Source: GCA-020352575 sp964600365 (GTDB lineage: Bacteria > Actinomycetota > Acidimicrobiia > Spongiisociales > JAENVV01). From it: 64,000 nt of DNA. The position numbers were made by a program, and so were the translations under genes. Location of the stretch: positions 1-64,000 of the forward strand of contig CAZRJG010000004.1 in assembly GCA_964600365.1 (NCBI GenBank), in the 5' to 3' direction. Below are positions 29,605-38,017 of this stretch, piece by piece. The notes beneath the pieces are model-generated. The model had not been told where the DNA came from. It searched no databases and saw only the letters and a list, made by a program, of their open reading frames with translations. The number at the start of each line of letters is the position of its first letter. Within the stretch, counting starts at the first letter, position 1.

Positions 29605-30597
29605 ATGACCACCACCAACACCGCCACGATGCGCGCTGTGCTCGGCGAGCGCTACGGCGACGCCGCGACCCTCCGAGTGGGGGAGGTGCCTGTTCCGCGG
29701 CTCGCTCCCGACCGGGTGCTGCTGCGCATCCATGCGTCGTCCGTGAACGCCTATGACCACCACATGACCACCGGGACCCCGCTCATGGTGCGGGCGATGA
29801 TCGGGTGGAGGGCACCGAAGCGGCCCATCCCCGGGGCCGACGTTGCCGGGGTCATCGAGGCAGTCGGTGCCGAGGTCGAAGGGTTCTCCGTCGGAGACCG
29901 GGTCTTCGGCAACGTCGGTGCCGGAGCGTGGGCCGAACGTGCCTTGGCGAATCCCCGGGGGCTCGCCCCCATCCCCGAAGGGGTCTCGTTCGAGGATGCG
30001 GCGGCGACCCCGATGGCCGGGCTCACCGCGCTCCAAGCGGTGCGTGACTTCGCTGCGGTCGGGTCGGGCCAACGAGTCCTCGTGAACGGGGCCTCGGGAG
30101 GGGTCGGGACCTTCGCCGTCCAGATCGCCGTGGCGCTGGGCGCCGAGGTCACTGCGGTCTGCAGCACCACCAAGGTCGACGCTGCGGTGGCGCTCGGCGC
30201 ATCGCGGGTCATCGACTACACGGCGGTCGACTTCACGAAGGAAGCCGGCCAGCACAACGCCCTCATCGACAACGCCGGGACGCGGTCCTGGTGGGCGACC
30301 CGTCGCACCCTCGTCCCGACCGGGAAGAACGTCACGATCAGCGCGCCGAAGCACCTCGTGCTCGGACCGCTGCGTCACACGCTCGCCCGGAAGGCGGTCG
30401 CCGCCTTTGATTCACGCTCGTTCGCATCGTTCACGGCCAGCACGTCTCGAGCGGACCTCGACGTCCTCGCCGGCATGCTCGCCGACGGTGGGATCTCACC
30501 GGTCATCGAGCGAACCCATCCGCTCGAGGATGCCCCGGTCGCACTCGCGGTGGTCTCCGCCGGCCATGCGGCGGGGAAGCACGTGATCGTCATGTAG
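29605..30597 (+). CDS. Zinc-independent MDR oxidoreductase (quinone reductase type)
   Basis: 330 residues. It has the medium-chain reductase fold without zinc ligands: HASSVNAYDHH, PGADVAGVIEAVGA, GDRVFG, the cofactor motif NGASGGVGTFAVQIA and a KHVIVM end typical of NADPH-dependent quinone/enone reductases. ATG 29605 is preceded by GGGAGGG at 29595-29601. It is controlled by the divergent TetR gene and probably detoxifies electrophiles or quinones. Confidence 0.87.
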   Translation: MTTTNTATMRAVLGERYGDAATLRVGEVPVPRLAPDRVLLRIHASSVNAYDHHMTTGTPLMVRAMIGWRAPKRPIPGADVAGVIEAVGAEVEGFSVGDRVFGNVGAGAWAERALANPRGLAPIPEGVSFEDAAATPMAGLTALQAVRDFAAVGSGQRVLVNGASGGVGTFAVQIAVALGAEVTAVCSTTKVDAAVALGASRVIDYTAVDFTKEAGQHNALIDNAGTRSWWATRRTLVPTGKNVTISAPKHLVLGPLRHTLARKAVAAFDSRSFASFTASTSRADLDVLAGMLADGGISPVIERTHPLEDAPVALAVVSAGHAAGKHVIVM

Positions 30598-30633
30598 CCA
30601 TCCGCCGGGTGGGCGGGCCCCGTATCGGGGTCG

Positions 30634-31103
30634 ACGCCCGAAGGTCACGTCATCCACCGTGCCGCCCGCCTCCATGCGAGGCGGTTCGGTGGTGAGCGGG
30701 TCCAGGCGTGGTCGCCCCAGGGGAGGTGTACCGAGGGCGCCTCGCGGCTTGGCGCGAGGTCCGTCCCGATCGGGGCTGCGCTGCTCGATCAGAGGCGATC
30801 GCAGGGGTCGGGAACGTCTACCGGGTCGAGTTGCTCTTCCCGGTGGACATCGACCCCGCCACTCCGGCGAAGGACCTCGACGCAGGGCAGGTCGAGCGGC
30901 TCCGGACGGCGACGGAGGAACCTCTCCGGGCAGGGGAGCGGTCCGGGGGGATCATCACGGTCGACCCCGGAGAGGTCGGTGCCCGGTCGACCGGTGACCT
31001 TCGGGGAAACGAGCGGCTGTATGCGTACAAACGCGATGGCCAGCCCTGCAGGAGGTGCGGCTCGGAGATCCCGATCGGCGAACTCGGGGGCCGTTCCATC
31101 TGA
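30634..31103 (+). pseudogene. nei: Endonuclease VIII (Nei2-like) gene with large internal deletion
   Basis: Bases 30634-30727 read PEGHVIHRAARLHARRFGG and then WSPQGR, the N-terminus of Nei2-type DNA glycosylases, but the start codon position is ACG. The frame continues only to SVPIGAALLDQ (about 30758-30790), which belongs near residue 160 of the intact enzyme; a frameshift then leads to AIAGVGNVYRVELLF, the helix-two-turn-helix motif, and to KRDGQPCRRCGSEIPIGELGGR, the first half of the zinc finger, where the reading stops before the second Cys pair. Thus about 120-130 residues are deleted, the start is lost, a frameshift is present, and the zinc finger is cut. Confidence 0.72.
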
Positions 31104-31139
31104 TGGCGCCCCGGCTGCCAACGATGATTGCGTTCGGCC

Positions 31140-31394
31140 ACTGGTCCGCGACGTCCTCGCCTCGGTTCGGAACAGCACGAGCATCGAGTGGAGGAGGTAC
31201 CCGATGCCCCATGCGGCGGCGATGGAGTAGAACCAGTTGAAGCCACTCCCGGTGAGCAGGTCCAGGATCGCCACCGAGAGCAGGGTCGTGAAGCCCCAGC
31301 CGAGTGCGAATCGGGTCCTGAGCGTCGCATGCTCCCTCGAGGTCCCAGCCAGGATGCCTGCGATGGCGACTGGCCATCCCGGGAGCTCCCCGCC
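31140..31394 (-). pseudogene. Remnant of a small 2TM-domain membrane protein
   Basis: The minus-strand frame gives TLRTRFALGWGFTTLLSV, then two hydrophobic helices including FNWFYSIAAAWGIGYLLHS, which resembles the 2TM-domain family (F-W-x-x-x-A-x-WGIGL-x-x-H). Upstream there is no ATG or well-placed GTG before a stop at 31397-31395, and downstream it runs into the antisense of the endonuclease remnant. It seems to be a truncated gene, though an internal GTG at 31274 could still start a short product. Confidence 0.4.
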
Positions 31395-31395
31395 C

Positions 31396-31401
31396 TAACC
31401 T
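31396..31401 (+). promoter_or_regulatory. TAACCT -10 box, leaderless start
   Basis: TAACCT ends 9 bases before the ATG at 31411 with no ribosome-binding site. The same hexamer lies 10 bases before the trkA start at 45767. Confidence 0.5.
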
Positions 31402-31410
31402 CCGTCGTCG

Positions 31411-33198
31411 ATGGATAGCGCCGTCTTCGACATCGCCTTGCTCGTCACGCTCGCCGTGGCGGCGACATGGATCGCAGCCCGACTGCGGATCCCCTCCATC
31501 GTCGTGCTCCTCGTGGGTGGTGTATTGGTGGGGCCGGTGTTCCAGGTGCTCGACCCGGATGCCCTCGCGGGCGACGTCCTGCTGCCGCTCGTGTCGGTCT
31601 CCGTCGGACTCATCCTCTTCGAGGGCGGCCTCAGCCTTCGCTTCCGGGAGATCGCGAGCAGCCAGCGGGTGTTGTGGCTCCTCGTGAGCCTCGGCGTCCT
31701 CGTCACCTGGGCGCTCGGCGCCCTTTCGGCGTCGGCGTTCCTCGGCTTCCCCACCGACCTCTCGATCCTGCTCGGCGCGATCCTCGTGGTGTCGGGGCCG
31801 ACCGTGATCGGCCCCATCCTCTCGAGCGTGAGGCCCCGGCAATCGGTGTCCTCGTTGCTCAAGTGGGAGAGCATCGTGATCGACCCGATCGGCGCGATGC
31901 TCGCCGTGATCGCCTATGAGGTCATCTTCGTGGGTGCCGATGGACCGGCCGACAGCGCCCTTGCCACCGCAGGTCTCTTCGTCCTCGATGGAGTGCTTGC
32001 AGGGCTCAGCGTCGCCGTCCCCACCGGCTGGGCGCTCCGCAGGCACCTCATCCCCGAACGCCTTGTCCCGCTCGTGGGGATCACGGCTGCACTCATCGCG
32101 TTCGCAGCCGCCGACCTCGTCGCGCAGGAGTCGGGGTTGCTCGCGACCACCGTGCTCGGCCTCTCCCTCGCGAACCGCAAGGAGCTCCGGACCAAGCCGA
32201 TCATCCAGTTCTCCGAGGTGATCCAGACACTCCTCGTCGGCCTCCTCTTCATCGTCCTCTCGGCCCGCCTCACCCGCGAGCAATTGTCCGAGATCTCGAT
32301 TGGTGTCGTCGGCCTCGTCCTCGTGCTCGTCCTCGTGGCCCGCCCCCTGGCCGTCTGGATCGCGACATGGGGATCGGAGTTCTCCCTCCGAGAGCGCGGC
32401 TTCATCGCAGCGGTCGCTCCCCGGGGCATCGTCGCCGCCGCCGTGGCATCGGTGTTCGCCCTCGAGTTGGAGGAGTCGGGCATCGAGGGCGGGGAGATCC
32501 TCCCGCCCATCACGTTCGCGGTGATCGTTGGCACGGTGTTGCTCTACGGGTTCGGCGCAGGGCCGCTTGCTCGGTGGCTGGGCCTCGCCGAGAAGTCCAG
32601 TCAGGGGATCCTCATCGTCGGCGCGGGGCCCGTGGAGCGGTTCGTCGGTGATGCGCTCGCCGCGTCCGGCGTGGCCGTGCTGCACGCCACGACGAGCCGG
32701 AGGGACGAGATCGATGCGCGACTCGCCGGACGGCGCACCTACTACGGGAACCTCCTCGACCACGAGCTGCCGCTCGACCTCGACCTTGCCGGGATCGGCA
32801 GGGTGATGGCGATGACGCCGAACGACGAGGTCAACACGCTCGCCACGGAACGCTTCGCGGAGCTGTTCGGGGCCGGGGAGACCTATCGACTGGCTGCGAG
32901 TCCGCTCGGGCCGGGGATCGAAGAGCCCTCCGAGGCCTTTGGGGGCCGGACGTTGTTCGGATCGACCGCCACGTACGCCTCGCTCGCAGAGCGGATTGAC
33001 GCCGGGGCTGAGATTCGTAGGACGAAGCTCGGCGCCGAGTTCGACGTCGAGGACCTCCGCGCAGAGATGGGGGAGGGCGCGATGACGCTCTTCCTCCTCA
33101 GGAACCGCCAGGTCTTCATCCGGGCAACGGATTCGCCCCGACGGATCCTCGATCGTGCGCAGGCCGGCGACACGGTGCTGTGGTTGACCTCGCCCTGA
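31411..33198 (+). CDS. CPA1-type cation/proton antiporter with C-terminal TrkA_N-like domain
   Basis: 595 residues. About twelve membrane segments fill residues 1-390, followed by a cytoplasmic Rossmann domain beginning GILIVGAGPVERFVGDALAASG. The antiporter core shows SGPTVIGPI (TDP-like unwound helix) and KWESIVIDPIGAML, where classical NhaP has ES-x-x-ND: the first residue of the ND pair is Ile here and Asp is kept. VAPRGIVAAAVAS is the third CPA1 block. The TrkA_N-like domain suggests control by nucleotide. Na+/H+ or K+/H+ exchange is likely. Leaderless start from the -10 box spacing. Confidence 0.88.
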   Translation: MDSAVFDIALLVTLAVAATWIAARLRIPSIVVLLVGGVLVGPVFQVLDPDALAGDVLLPLVSVSVGLILFEGGLSLRFREIASSQRVLWLLVSLGVLVTWALGALSASAFLGFPTDLSILLGAILVVSGPTVIGPILSSVRPRQSVSSLLKWESIVIDPIGAMLAVIAYEVIFVGADGPADSALATAGLFVLDGVLAGLSVAVPTGWALRRHLIPERLVPLVGITAALIAFAAADLVAQESGLLATTVLGLSLANRKELRTKPIIQFSEVIQTLLVGLLFIVLSARLTREQLSEISIGVVGLVLVLVLVARPLAVWIATWGSEFSLRERGFIAAVAPRGIVAAAVASVFALELEESGIEGGEILPPITFAVIVGTVLLYGFGAGPLARWLGLAEKSSQGILIVGAGPVERFVGDALAASGVAVLHATTSRRDEIDARLAGRRTYYGNLLDHELPLDLDLAGIGRVMAMTPNDEVNTLATERFAELFGAGETYRLAASPLGPGIEEPSEAFGGRTLFGSTATYASLAERIDAGAEIRRTKLGAEFDVEDLRAEMGEGAMTLFLLRNRQVFIRATDSPRRILDRAQAGDTVLWLTSP

Positions 33199-33204
33199 CC
33201 GAAC

Positions 33205-33247
33205 GCGGACGACCCCCGGCTGGGAGGAGGATGCAGGGGGTCGTCGC
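33205..33247 (+). terminator. Hairpin after the CPA1 antiporter
   Basis: GCG-G-ACGACCCCC (33205-33217) pairs with GGGGGTCGTCGC (33236-33247): 9 continuous bp plus 3 more past a bulged G, with an 18-base loop. It starts 6 bases after the stop. Confidence 0.6.
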
Positions 33248-33390
33248 AACAGCCCGATGAGTGCGCAAGGGAGGAGTGCTCGAGCCGTGATGCACCTGTC
33301 CTACGGTGCCGGCGAAGGTGTGGATCACCGAATCTCCGAGGAATCTTCCAGCAGCGGGTCTGCCATGATCCGGGGCATGCAGAGGCGACG

Positions 33391-33636
33391 ATGACCAGCA
33401 GGTGGCAGGTGGTGCCGGCGCGTTGGCGGAGCGTGGTGTTCGGGTTCCTTCTCTCGGGGCTCATGACGTTCCTCGTGAGCGGACTCACCACGGCCATCAA
33501 CCTGGGGCTCGACGCGTTCAGTGTCGACCTGTGGATGGGAGCGTTCGTGCGGTCGTGGCCGATCACGTTCCCGTCGGTGCTCCTCGTCGCCCCGGTGGTC
33601 CACCGACTCGTCGCTCGCATCGTCGAGCCCACGTAG
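33391..33636 (+). CDS. DUF2798-family small membrane protein
   Basis: 81 residues with two membrane segments. LLSGLMTFLVSGLTTAINLGL and WPITFPSVLLVAPVVHRLV match the DUF2798 pattern (MSxxVSGxxTxxN, then W...FPxxxxxAP). Function is unknown; it is presumably in the inner membrane. AGAGGCG lies 5 bases before the ATG. The flanking gaps hold only a terminator upstream and a weak stem downstream. Confidence 0.72.
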   Translation: MTSRWQVVPARWRSVVFGFLLSGLMTFLVSGLTTAINLGLDAFSVDLWMGAFVRSWPITFPSVLLVAPVVHRLVARIVEPT

Positions 33637-33697
33637 ACCGCAAACGATTGCTGCGGTGCGGTAGTGTCGCGCCATCGCCTACAGCGGAGGACGCGAC

Positions 33698-34576
33698 ATG
33701 GACATCGGATGGATCGGCCTCGGGGACATGGGCCAGGTGATCGTGCCCCGACTGTTGGAGGCGGGTCATCGCGTGCGTGGCTGGAACCGCACGATGGCCA
33801 AGGCGGAGCCGCTCGTCGCGTTGGGCATGGAGGTCGCCGAGTCCGCAGCCGACGCCGCGCGGGGTGCCGAGTTCGTGTTCTCGGTCGTCACCGACTCGAA
33901 GGCCGTGCGCATGGTCGCGCTCGGGGACGCGGGGATCGTCGAGGGACTCGGATCCGACGCCGTGTACATGGACATGAGCACGATCGATCCGCTCGTGAGT
34001 AGGGAGGTGTCGGCCGCGTTTGCCGAGCGTGGCCTCACGATGCTCGACGTCCCGCTCTCGGGCAGCCCGGTGACGGTACGGCAGGGGAAGGCGTCGACGA
34101 TGGTCGGGGGCTCCCCCGAGGACTTCGCCAAAGTGGAGCCAGTGCTTCGTGACGTGGGGGCGAACGTGAGCCACATCGGCCCCCAGGGCACCGCCGTCCA
34201 GATGAAGGTCGCGATCAACCTCACACTGATCGTCGAGATGGTGGTGTTCTGCGAGTCCGTCGCCCTCGCCGAGAAGGGCGGGGTGGATCGGTCGGTCGCC
34301 GTCGATGCGATGCTGAAGAGCGTCGTCGCATCGCCGGTGATGGGCTACCGGGGGCCCTTCATCCTCGACATGCCCGATACGCCCCTCGCCGACGTCACCC
34401 TGCAGCAGAAGGACATGGTCCTCGCACTCGAGGTGGCCCGTCGCCAGGGCTCGATGGCGCCCCTCGGCGCTGTCGCGAACGAACTCCTCAACGCGTGTCG
34501 CGGGCTGGGCATCGACCACCGCGACTTCGTCACCGTCTTCGACGTGTACCGCATGCTGGCGGGGGTGGCGGAGTGA
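33698..34576 (+). CDS. 3-hydroxyisobutyrate dehydrogenase-family reductase
   Basis: 292 residues of the beta-hydroxyacid dehydrogenase family. The N-terminal dinucleotide motif is IGWIGLGDMGQVIVPRLLEAGH with GWNRT after strand 2 (NADP preference), followed by VPLSGSPVTVRQGKAS (substrate loop), GPQGTAVQMKVAINL with the catalytic Lys, and LQQKDMVLALE. Relatives reduce tartronate semialdehyde, succinate semialdehyde, sulfolactaldehyde or 3-hydroxyisobutyrate. GGAGGACGCGAC precedes the ATG. It overlaps the cupin gene by GTGA and heads a three-gene operon with a keto-acid hydratase. Confidence 0.88.
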   Translation: MDIGWIGLGDMGQVIVPRLLEAGHRVRGWNRTMAKAEPLVALGMEVAESAADAARGAEFVFSVVTDSKAVRMVALGDAGIVEGLGSDAVYMDMSTIDPLVSREVSAAFAERGLTMLDVPLSGSPVTVRQGKASTMVGGSPEDFAKVEPVLRDVGANVSHIGPQGTAVQMKVAINLTLIVEMVVFCESVALAEKGGVDRSVAVDAMLKSVVASPVMGYRGPFILDMPDTPLADVTLQQKDMVLALEVARRQGSMAPLGAVANELLNACRGLGIDHRDFVTVFDVYRMLAGVAE

Positions 34577-34980
34577 ACGACCGCTATCGCGTGCGCCTCG
34601 AGGACGTCCCGCTCGTACCCAACCTCCGCGAGGACGACGGGTGGGTCAACATGCAGGTGCAGTTCCTGGTCGGAAGCGAGAGTGTCGGCGTCGACGATTT
34701 CCTCCTGGGGTGGACGGTCCTGCCTCCCGGGGCGAAACACGATCGGCACCTCCACCATGACGCTGATGAGTTCTTCATCGTGCTCCAGGGGAGCGGCCGC
34801 ATCTACACCGATGATGGGACCGCCCCGTCGACGAGGGGCGATGTGATTTGGACACCCCGCGGGAAGTGGCACGGCTTCGACAACACGGGTGATGAGGACG
34901 TGGTGCTCGTCTGGGGGTGGAACGGAGCCGGGTCGCTTGAGGCGAGTGGCTATGAGGTGCACCCCGAGGCGCACTCCTGA
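34573..34980 (+). CDS. Cupin-domain protein of the reductase-hydratase operon
   Basis: 135 residues from the GTG at 34573, which overlaps the previous stop (GTGA). Cupin motif 1 is HDRHLHHDADEFFIVLQGSG and motif 2 is TRGDVIWTPRGKWHGFDN, so metal ligands are complete. The final VLVWGWNGAGSLEASG is unusual. An upstream in-frame ATG at 34495 lies inside the reductase gene and is not supported. Likely a metal-dependent isomerase or decarboxylase acting between the reductase and hydratase steps. Confidence 0.82.
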   Translation: MNDRYRVRLEDVPLVPNLREDDGWVNMQVQFLVGSESVGVDDFLLGWTVLPPGAKHDRHLHHDADEFFIVLQGSGRIYTDDGTAPSTRGDVIWTPRGKWHGFDNTGDEDVVLVWGWNGAGSLEASGYEVHPEAHS

Positions 34981-35681
34981 ACCCCTGGGACGACCCTCGG
35001 GTCCGTGCCGGGTTCCTGCGCCAACTCGCTCGACGGAGGGGCGAGCTCGCAGAAGGCGCGATCCCGATCGGGTGGAAGGTTGGCTTCGGAGCACCCTCGT
35101 CGCTCCAGCTCATGGAGATCGAGGCGCCGCTGCTCGGCCACCTCACTGATCGCACCGTGCTGACGGACGGGGCAACGGTGGATGCCTCGTCCTGGGTCAG
35201 GGGGGTCGTCGAGTTCGAGGTGGCGGTGTGGGTCGGCGAGACGCTCGGCTCTGGGACGACTCCAGACGATGCCAGGGCCGCGGTGCGCGCCGTGGGCCCT
35301 GCGATCGAGGTGGCTGACGTCGACCTCGTGCCCGGTCCTGGGACCGTCGAGGCGATCCTCGCCGATGACATATTCCACCGGGGAGTGCTCCTCGGTGATC
35401 GCGACGAGACACGTGCCGGCCTCCACATCGATGGACTCACCGCCGTGATCGAGATCGATGGTGAGTCCTTCGCGGAGACGTCCGATCTCGAGGCCATCAC
35501 CGGCCGGTACGACGAGGTGGTGGCCACGGTCGCGAACACGTTGGGGGCGTTCGGAGAGCACCTCGTGGAGGGCGCAGTCATCATCACCGGCTCGGTCATC
35601 CCGCCGGTTCCCATAGATGCAGGCGAGAGATTCTCGTTCCGACTCGGGGACTACGCGCCTCTCACCTTGCGCCGGGCCTAG
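34977..35681 (+). CDS. 2-keto-4-pentenoate hydratase-family protein, probable CTG start
   Basis: About 234 residues in the MhpD/HpcG family: WDDPRVRAGFLRQLARRRGE, PIGWKVGFGAPSSLQLM, the metal-binding EFEVAVWVG (E-x-E), and GSVIPPVPIDAGERF near the end. The first ATG in frame (35112) would remove about 45 conserved N-terminal residues including WKVGF, and no ATG, GTG or TTG lies between the upstream stop and WDDPRV. The only candidate is CTG at 34977, which overlaps the cupin stop as CTGA, mirroring the ATGA/GTGA overlaps of this genome. Members hydrate 2-oxo-4-pentenoates or decarboxylate oxalocrotonate. Confidence 0.75.
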   Translation: MNPWDDPRVRAGFLRQLARRRGELAEGAIPIGWKVGFGAPSSLQLMEIEAPLLGHLTDRTVLTDGATVDASSWVRGVVEFEVAVWVGETLGSGTTPDDARAAVRAVGPAIEVADVDLVPGPGTVEAILADDIFHRGVLLGDRDETRAGLHIDGLTAVIEIDGESFAETSDLEAITGRYDEVVATVANTLGAFGEHLVEGAVIITGSVIPPVPIDAGERFSFRLGDYAPLTLRRA

Positions 35682-35684
35682 GCC

Positions 35685-36099
35685 TCAGCGTCCTGCCGCC
35701 TTCCTCCATGCGCTGAAGTTCGCCACCGAACCCTTGTGGGGTGGCACGAGCCACGGATGAAGGGTCGCGAGGCGCACTCGTTGGTCGCTCGCGGGAAGCC
35801 GGGTGCTGGGGCGTGGGCGACGGCGACGGGCTTCGAGCTCCTGCATCTCGTCGACGCACGCCATCTCCCGACTCCAACGAGGTGCGGGAGGTTCTTCCGG
35901 AGGGCCGTGGCATCGCCGCGCCTTCACCGATCGGATCCCGACCCTCGCATAGAGGTGACGGGCGTACTCCCGCCCGAGCAACTCGTCGCGGAACTTCGCG
36001 ACATCGGGTGGCGGCCCGCCCTCGATGGACTCCCACATCCCTTCGGGCGGGAGCAGGCCGTGGCGGATCCACGGCGAGAGTTCCGGGGCCCCCGTGCGT
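35685..36099 (-). other. Open but unassigned stretch downstream of the DUF2071 remnant
   Basis: A minus-strand frame continuous with the second part of the DUF2071 remnant remains open to 35685. It encodes WIRHGLLPPEGMWESIEGG and PPPDVAKFRDELLGREYARHL before turning Arg/Pro-rich and low in complexity. The first part could be a piece of another gene fused by deletion; the last 60 residues look non-coding. No start codon of its own has a good ribosome-binding site. Confidence 0.3.
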
Positions 36100-36255
36100 G
36101 GCCACCGCCGACCCGATGCGTAGATCCACACCGACCCGTGCTGCGTGATCGACATGCGGGGCCACGCATCGGGAAGGCAGTAGGTGGCCTGTGCCACGAG
36201 GGCCGGGATCGACGGGCCAGTGGACGTAGGTGAGGTCCCGCCACGACCTGCTCAT
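36100..36255 (-). pseudogene. DUF2071 (YqjF-like) gene remnant with internal deletion
   Basis: From ATG 36255 on the minus strand the frame reads MSRSWRDLTYVHWPVDP, the N-terminus of DUF2071 proteins. About 17 codons on, a one-base shift near 36205 leads to ALVAQATYCLPDAWPRMSI and then IYASGRRWP, which aligns with the middle of the same family (LAARTFxxLPYxxAxMxI … SRRR), about 70 residues further on in an intact protein. The segment between is deleted. Downstream (35685-36100, minus) the frame stays open for about 130 residues (PPPDVAKFRDELLGREYARHL) but I do not recognise it. Confidence 0.6.
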
Positions 36256-36373
36256 GACGGAGCATTCGATCCCCGGGGGGGATCCAGCGAGGAGTGGATG
36301 TCGCACGGTGGGGATACGGAGCTGGCCGCGGCCGGGGGCGATGTCTCGAGTCTGAGGGAAGCGCGTCTCCCAC

Positions 36374-36379
36374 TACATT
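36374..36379 (+). promoter_or_regulatory. TACATT -10 box, leaderless start
   Basis: TACATT ends 6 bases before the ATG at 36386; no ribosome-binding site lies between. Confidence 0.45.
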
Positions 36380-36385
36380 CATCCC

Positions 36386-37501
36386 ATGCGTTCCAGAACC
36401 CCCGAATCGCTCATACGACACCTGCACGGTCCCGGCCCGTCACCCGTGCCGCCCTCCGTGCTCGAAGCACTCGCCCTCCCCGTGGTGGGGCACTTGGACC
36501 CGGAGTTCGTGGCGATCATGGACGAGGTGTCCCAGGGTCTGCGAGACCTGTTCCTCACCACGAACCGCCTCACCTTCCCCGTGAGCGGTACGGGATCCGC
36601 GGGGATGGAGGCCGCCGCGTTCAATCTCCTCGAGCCCGGTGATACGGCCGTGATCGGGGTGAAGGGCGTCTTTGGGGCTCGGATGGCCGAAGAGGCCCGC
36701 CGGGCGGGTGCCGAAGTGGTCGTCGTGGAGGGCGAGTGGGGTCGTGCCATCTCCACCGAACGGCTTGCGGAGGCAGCCCGAGCCCACGGTGCGAAGGTGG
36801 TCGGGATCGTCCACGCCGAGACCTCCACCGGGGTTCGACAGCCGGTCGAGGAGTTGCGGCCGGCATTGGGACCGGATCCCTATCTCCTCGTCGACACCGT
36901 GACCGGCCTCGGCGGGATACCCGTGCGCGTCGACGAGTGGGGGATCGATGCGTGCTACTCGGGCACCCAGAAGTGCCTCAGCGTCCCGCCGGGCCTCGCA
37001 CCGATCACGTTCAGCGATCGTGCCGTGGAGATGATCGGCGAACGGTCGACCCCGATCCGCTCGTGGTACCTCGACACCACGCTCCTCTCGGCGTACTGGG
37101 ACGATGCCGATTCATCGAGGTCCTACCGCCACACCGCCCCGATCTCGATGGTCTACGCCCTCCACGAAGGACTTCGGATGGTCCTCGAGGAGGGGTTGGA
37201 AGCGACGTGGGCTCGTCATGCCGAGGCTGGCGGCCACCTCCAATCGGGCCTCGTCGATCGGGGCTTCACGCTGCTGGCACCCGAGGAGCATCGACTCCCG
37301 CAGCTCACGACGGCGTTCCTCCCCGATGGCCTCGATGACGCAACGGCGCGTCGCCGCCTCCTCGAGGAGTTCAGGATCGAGGTAGGAGGCGGCCTCGGCC
37401 CCTTCGCCGGCAAGATCTGGCGGATCGGGATGATGGGCCACGGGGCCACCGTCGAGGCGGCCGACCGGATCCTCGGCGCCGTCGACGCCATCCTGGGCTG
37501 A
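36386..37501 (+). CDS. Class V aminotransferase (alanine/serine-glyoxylate aminotransferase type)
   Basis: 371 residues, fold-type I PLP enzyme. HLHGPGPSPVPPSVLEAL at the N-terminus, SGTGSAGMEAA (phosphate-binding turn), HAETSTGVRQPVEEL, DTVTGLGGIPV with the PLP Asp, and the Schiff-base Lys in YSGTQKCLSVPPG are all present, as is RIGMMGHGA with the substrate-binding Arg. It transaminates glyoxylate with alanine or serine, or a related pair. It stands alone, with a leaderless start. Confidence 0.9.
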   Translation: MRSRTPESLIRHLHGPGPSPVPPSVLEALALPVVGHLDPEFVAIMDEVSQGLRDLFLTTNRLTFPVSGTGSAGMEAAAFNLLEPGDTAVIGVKGVFGARMAEEARRAGAEVVVVEGEWGRAISTERLAEAARAHGAKVVGIVHAETSTGVRQPVEELRPALGPDPYLLVDTVTGLGGIPVRVDEWGIDACYSGTQKCLSVPPGLAPITFSDRAVEMIGERSTPIRSWYLDTTLLSAYWDDADSSRSYRHTAPISMVYALHEGLRMVLEEGLEATWARHAEAGGHLQSGLVDRGFTLLAPEEHRLPQLTTAFLPDGLDDATARRRLLEEFRIEVGGGLGPFAGKIWRIGMMGHGATVEAADRILGAVDAILG

Positions 37502-37720
37502 TCGCGCGGCCGGTGGACACCGTATGGGTGACGGGGGATGAGGCCTGCCCCTTCACGACGCTCTCCTGTGACTTCGTCGACCGGTCCCGGGACGAGCGTG
37601 CCTCGGACCACAGGATGGCTCGCCACCACGCCAGGCCCGATCGGCTCGGTGGTCTCCCCGAGGTTCGTGCTCAGGCGCGTGGAGTGGTCGCGGCGACGCT
37701 GGCGGGGGAGTGGTGAGGAG
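37502..37720. other. Gap between convergent genes, nothing recognised
   Basis: Short open frames exist on both strands but lack start signals and recognisable sequence. No strong hairpin was found. Confidence 0.4.
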
Positions 37721-38017
37721 TCAGTCGCCGTGGACGAGGACCTGGAGGAGTGCGCCGATCGCGAGGTGGTCCTCGAGGGGGTGGCGCAGCGGCTGGTGCG
37801 CGTGGACCTCGTAGTGGTTGCGTCGCCCGACCCTCACGTGGGACAGGTACCCTGCTGCCTCGAGCTCCGCAACGATGCGTTGGGCGGCCCGCTCGGTGAT
37901 GCCGACCTTCGCGGCGACGTCACGAAGTCGCACGTCGGGATCTGCGGCGATGCAGAGCAGCACATGGGAGTGGTTCGTGAGGAACGTCCATTGCGAGGTC
38001 TGGCGGAAGTCGGTCAT
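37721..38017 (-). CDS. Winged-helix (MarR/ArsR-like) transcriptional regulator
   Basis: 98 residues with one winged helix: WTFLTNHSHVLLCIAADPDVRLRDVAAKVGITERAAQRIVAELEAAGYLSHVRVGRRNHYEVH, the typical helix-turn-helix followed by a wing hairpin. ATG 38017 is preferred to 38047, which lies in the operator-like sequence. It is divergent from the Mrp operon across a 53-base gap with palindromic elements, so it probably regulates that operon and itself. No ligand domain is evident beyond the wing. Confidence 0.8.
   Translation of the reverse strand: MTDFRQTSQWTFLTNHSHVLLCIAADPDVRLRDVAAKVGITERAAQRIVAELEAAGYLSHVRVGRRNHYEVHAHQPLRHPLEDHLAIGALLQVLVHGD

Noticed and set aside
37513..37716. Small plus-strand open frame of 67 codons
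   Set aside because: No ribosome-binding site or -10 box, composition atypical, no recognisable sequence.
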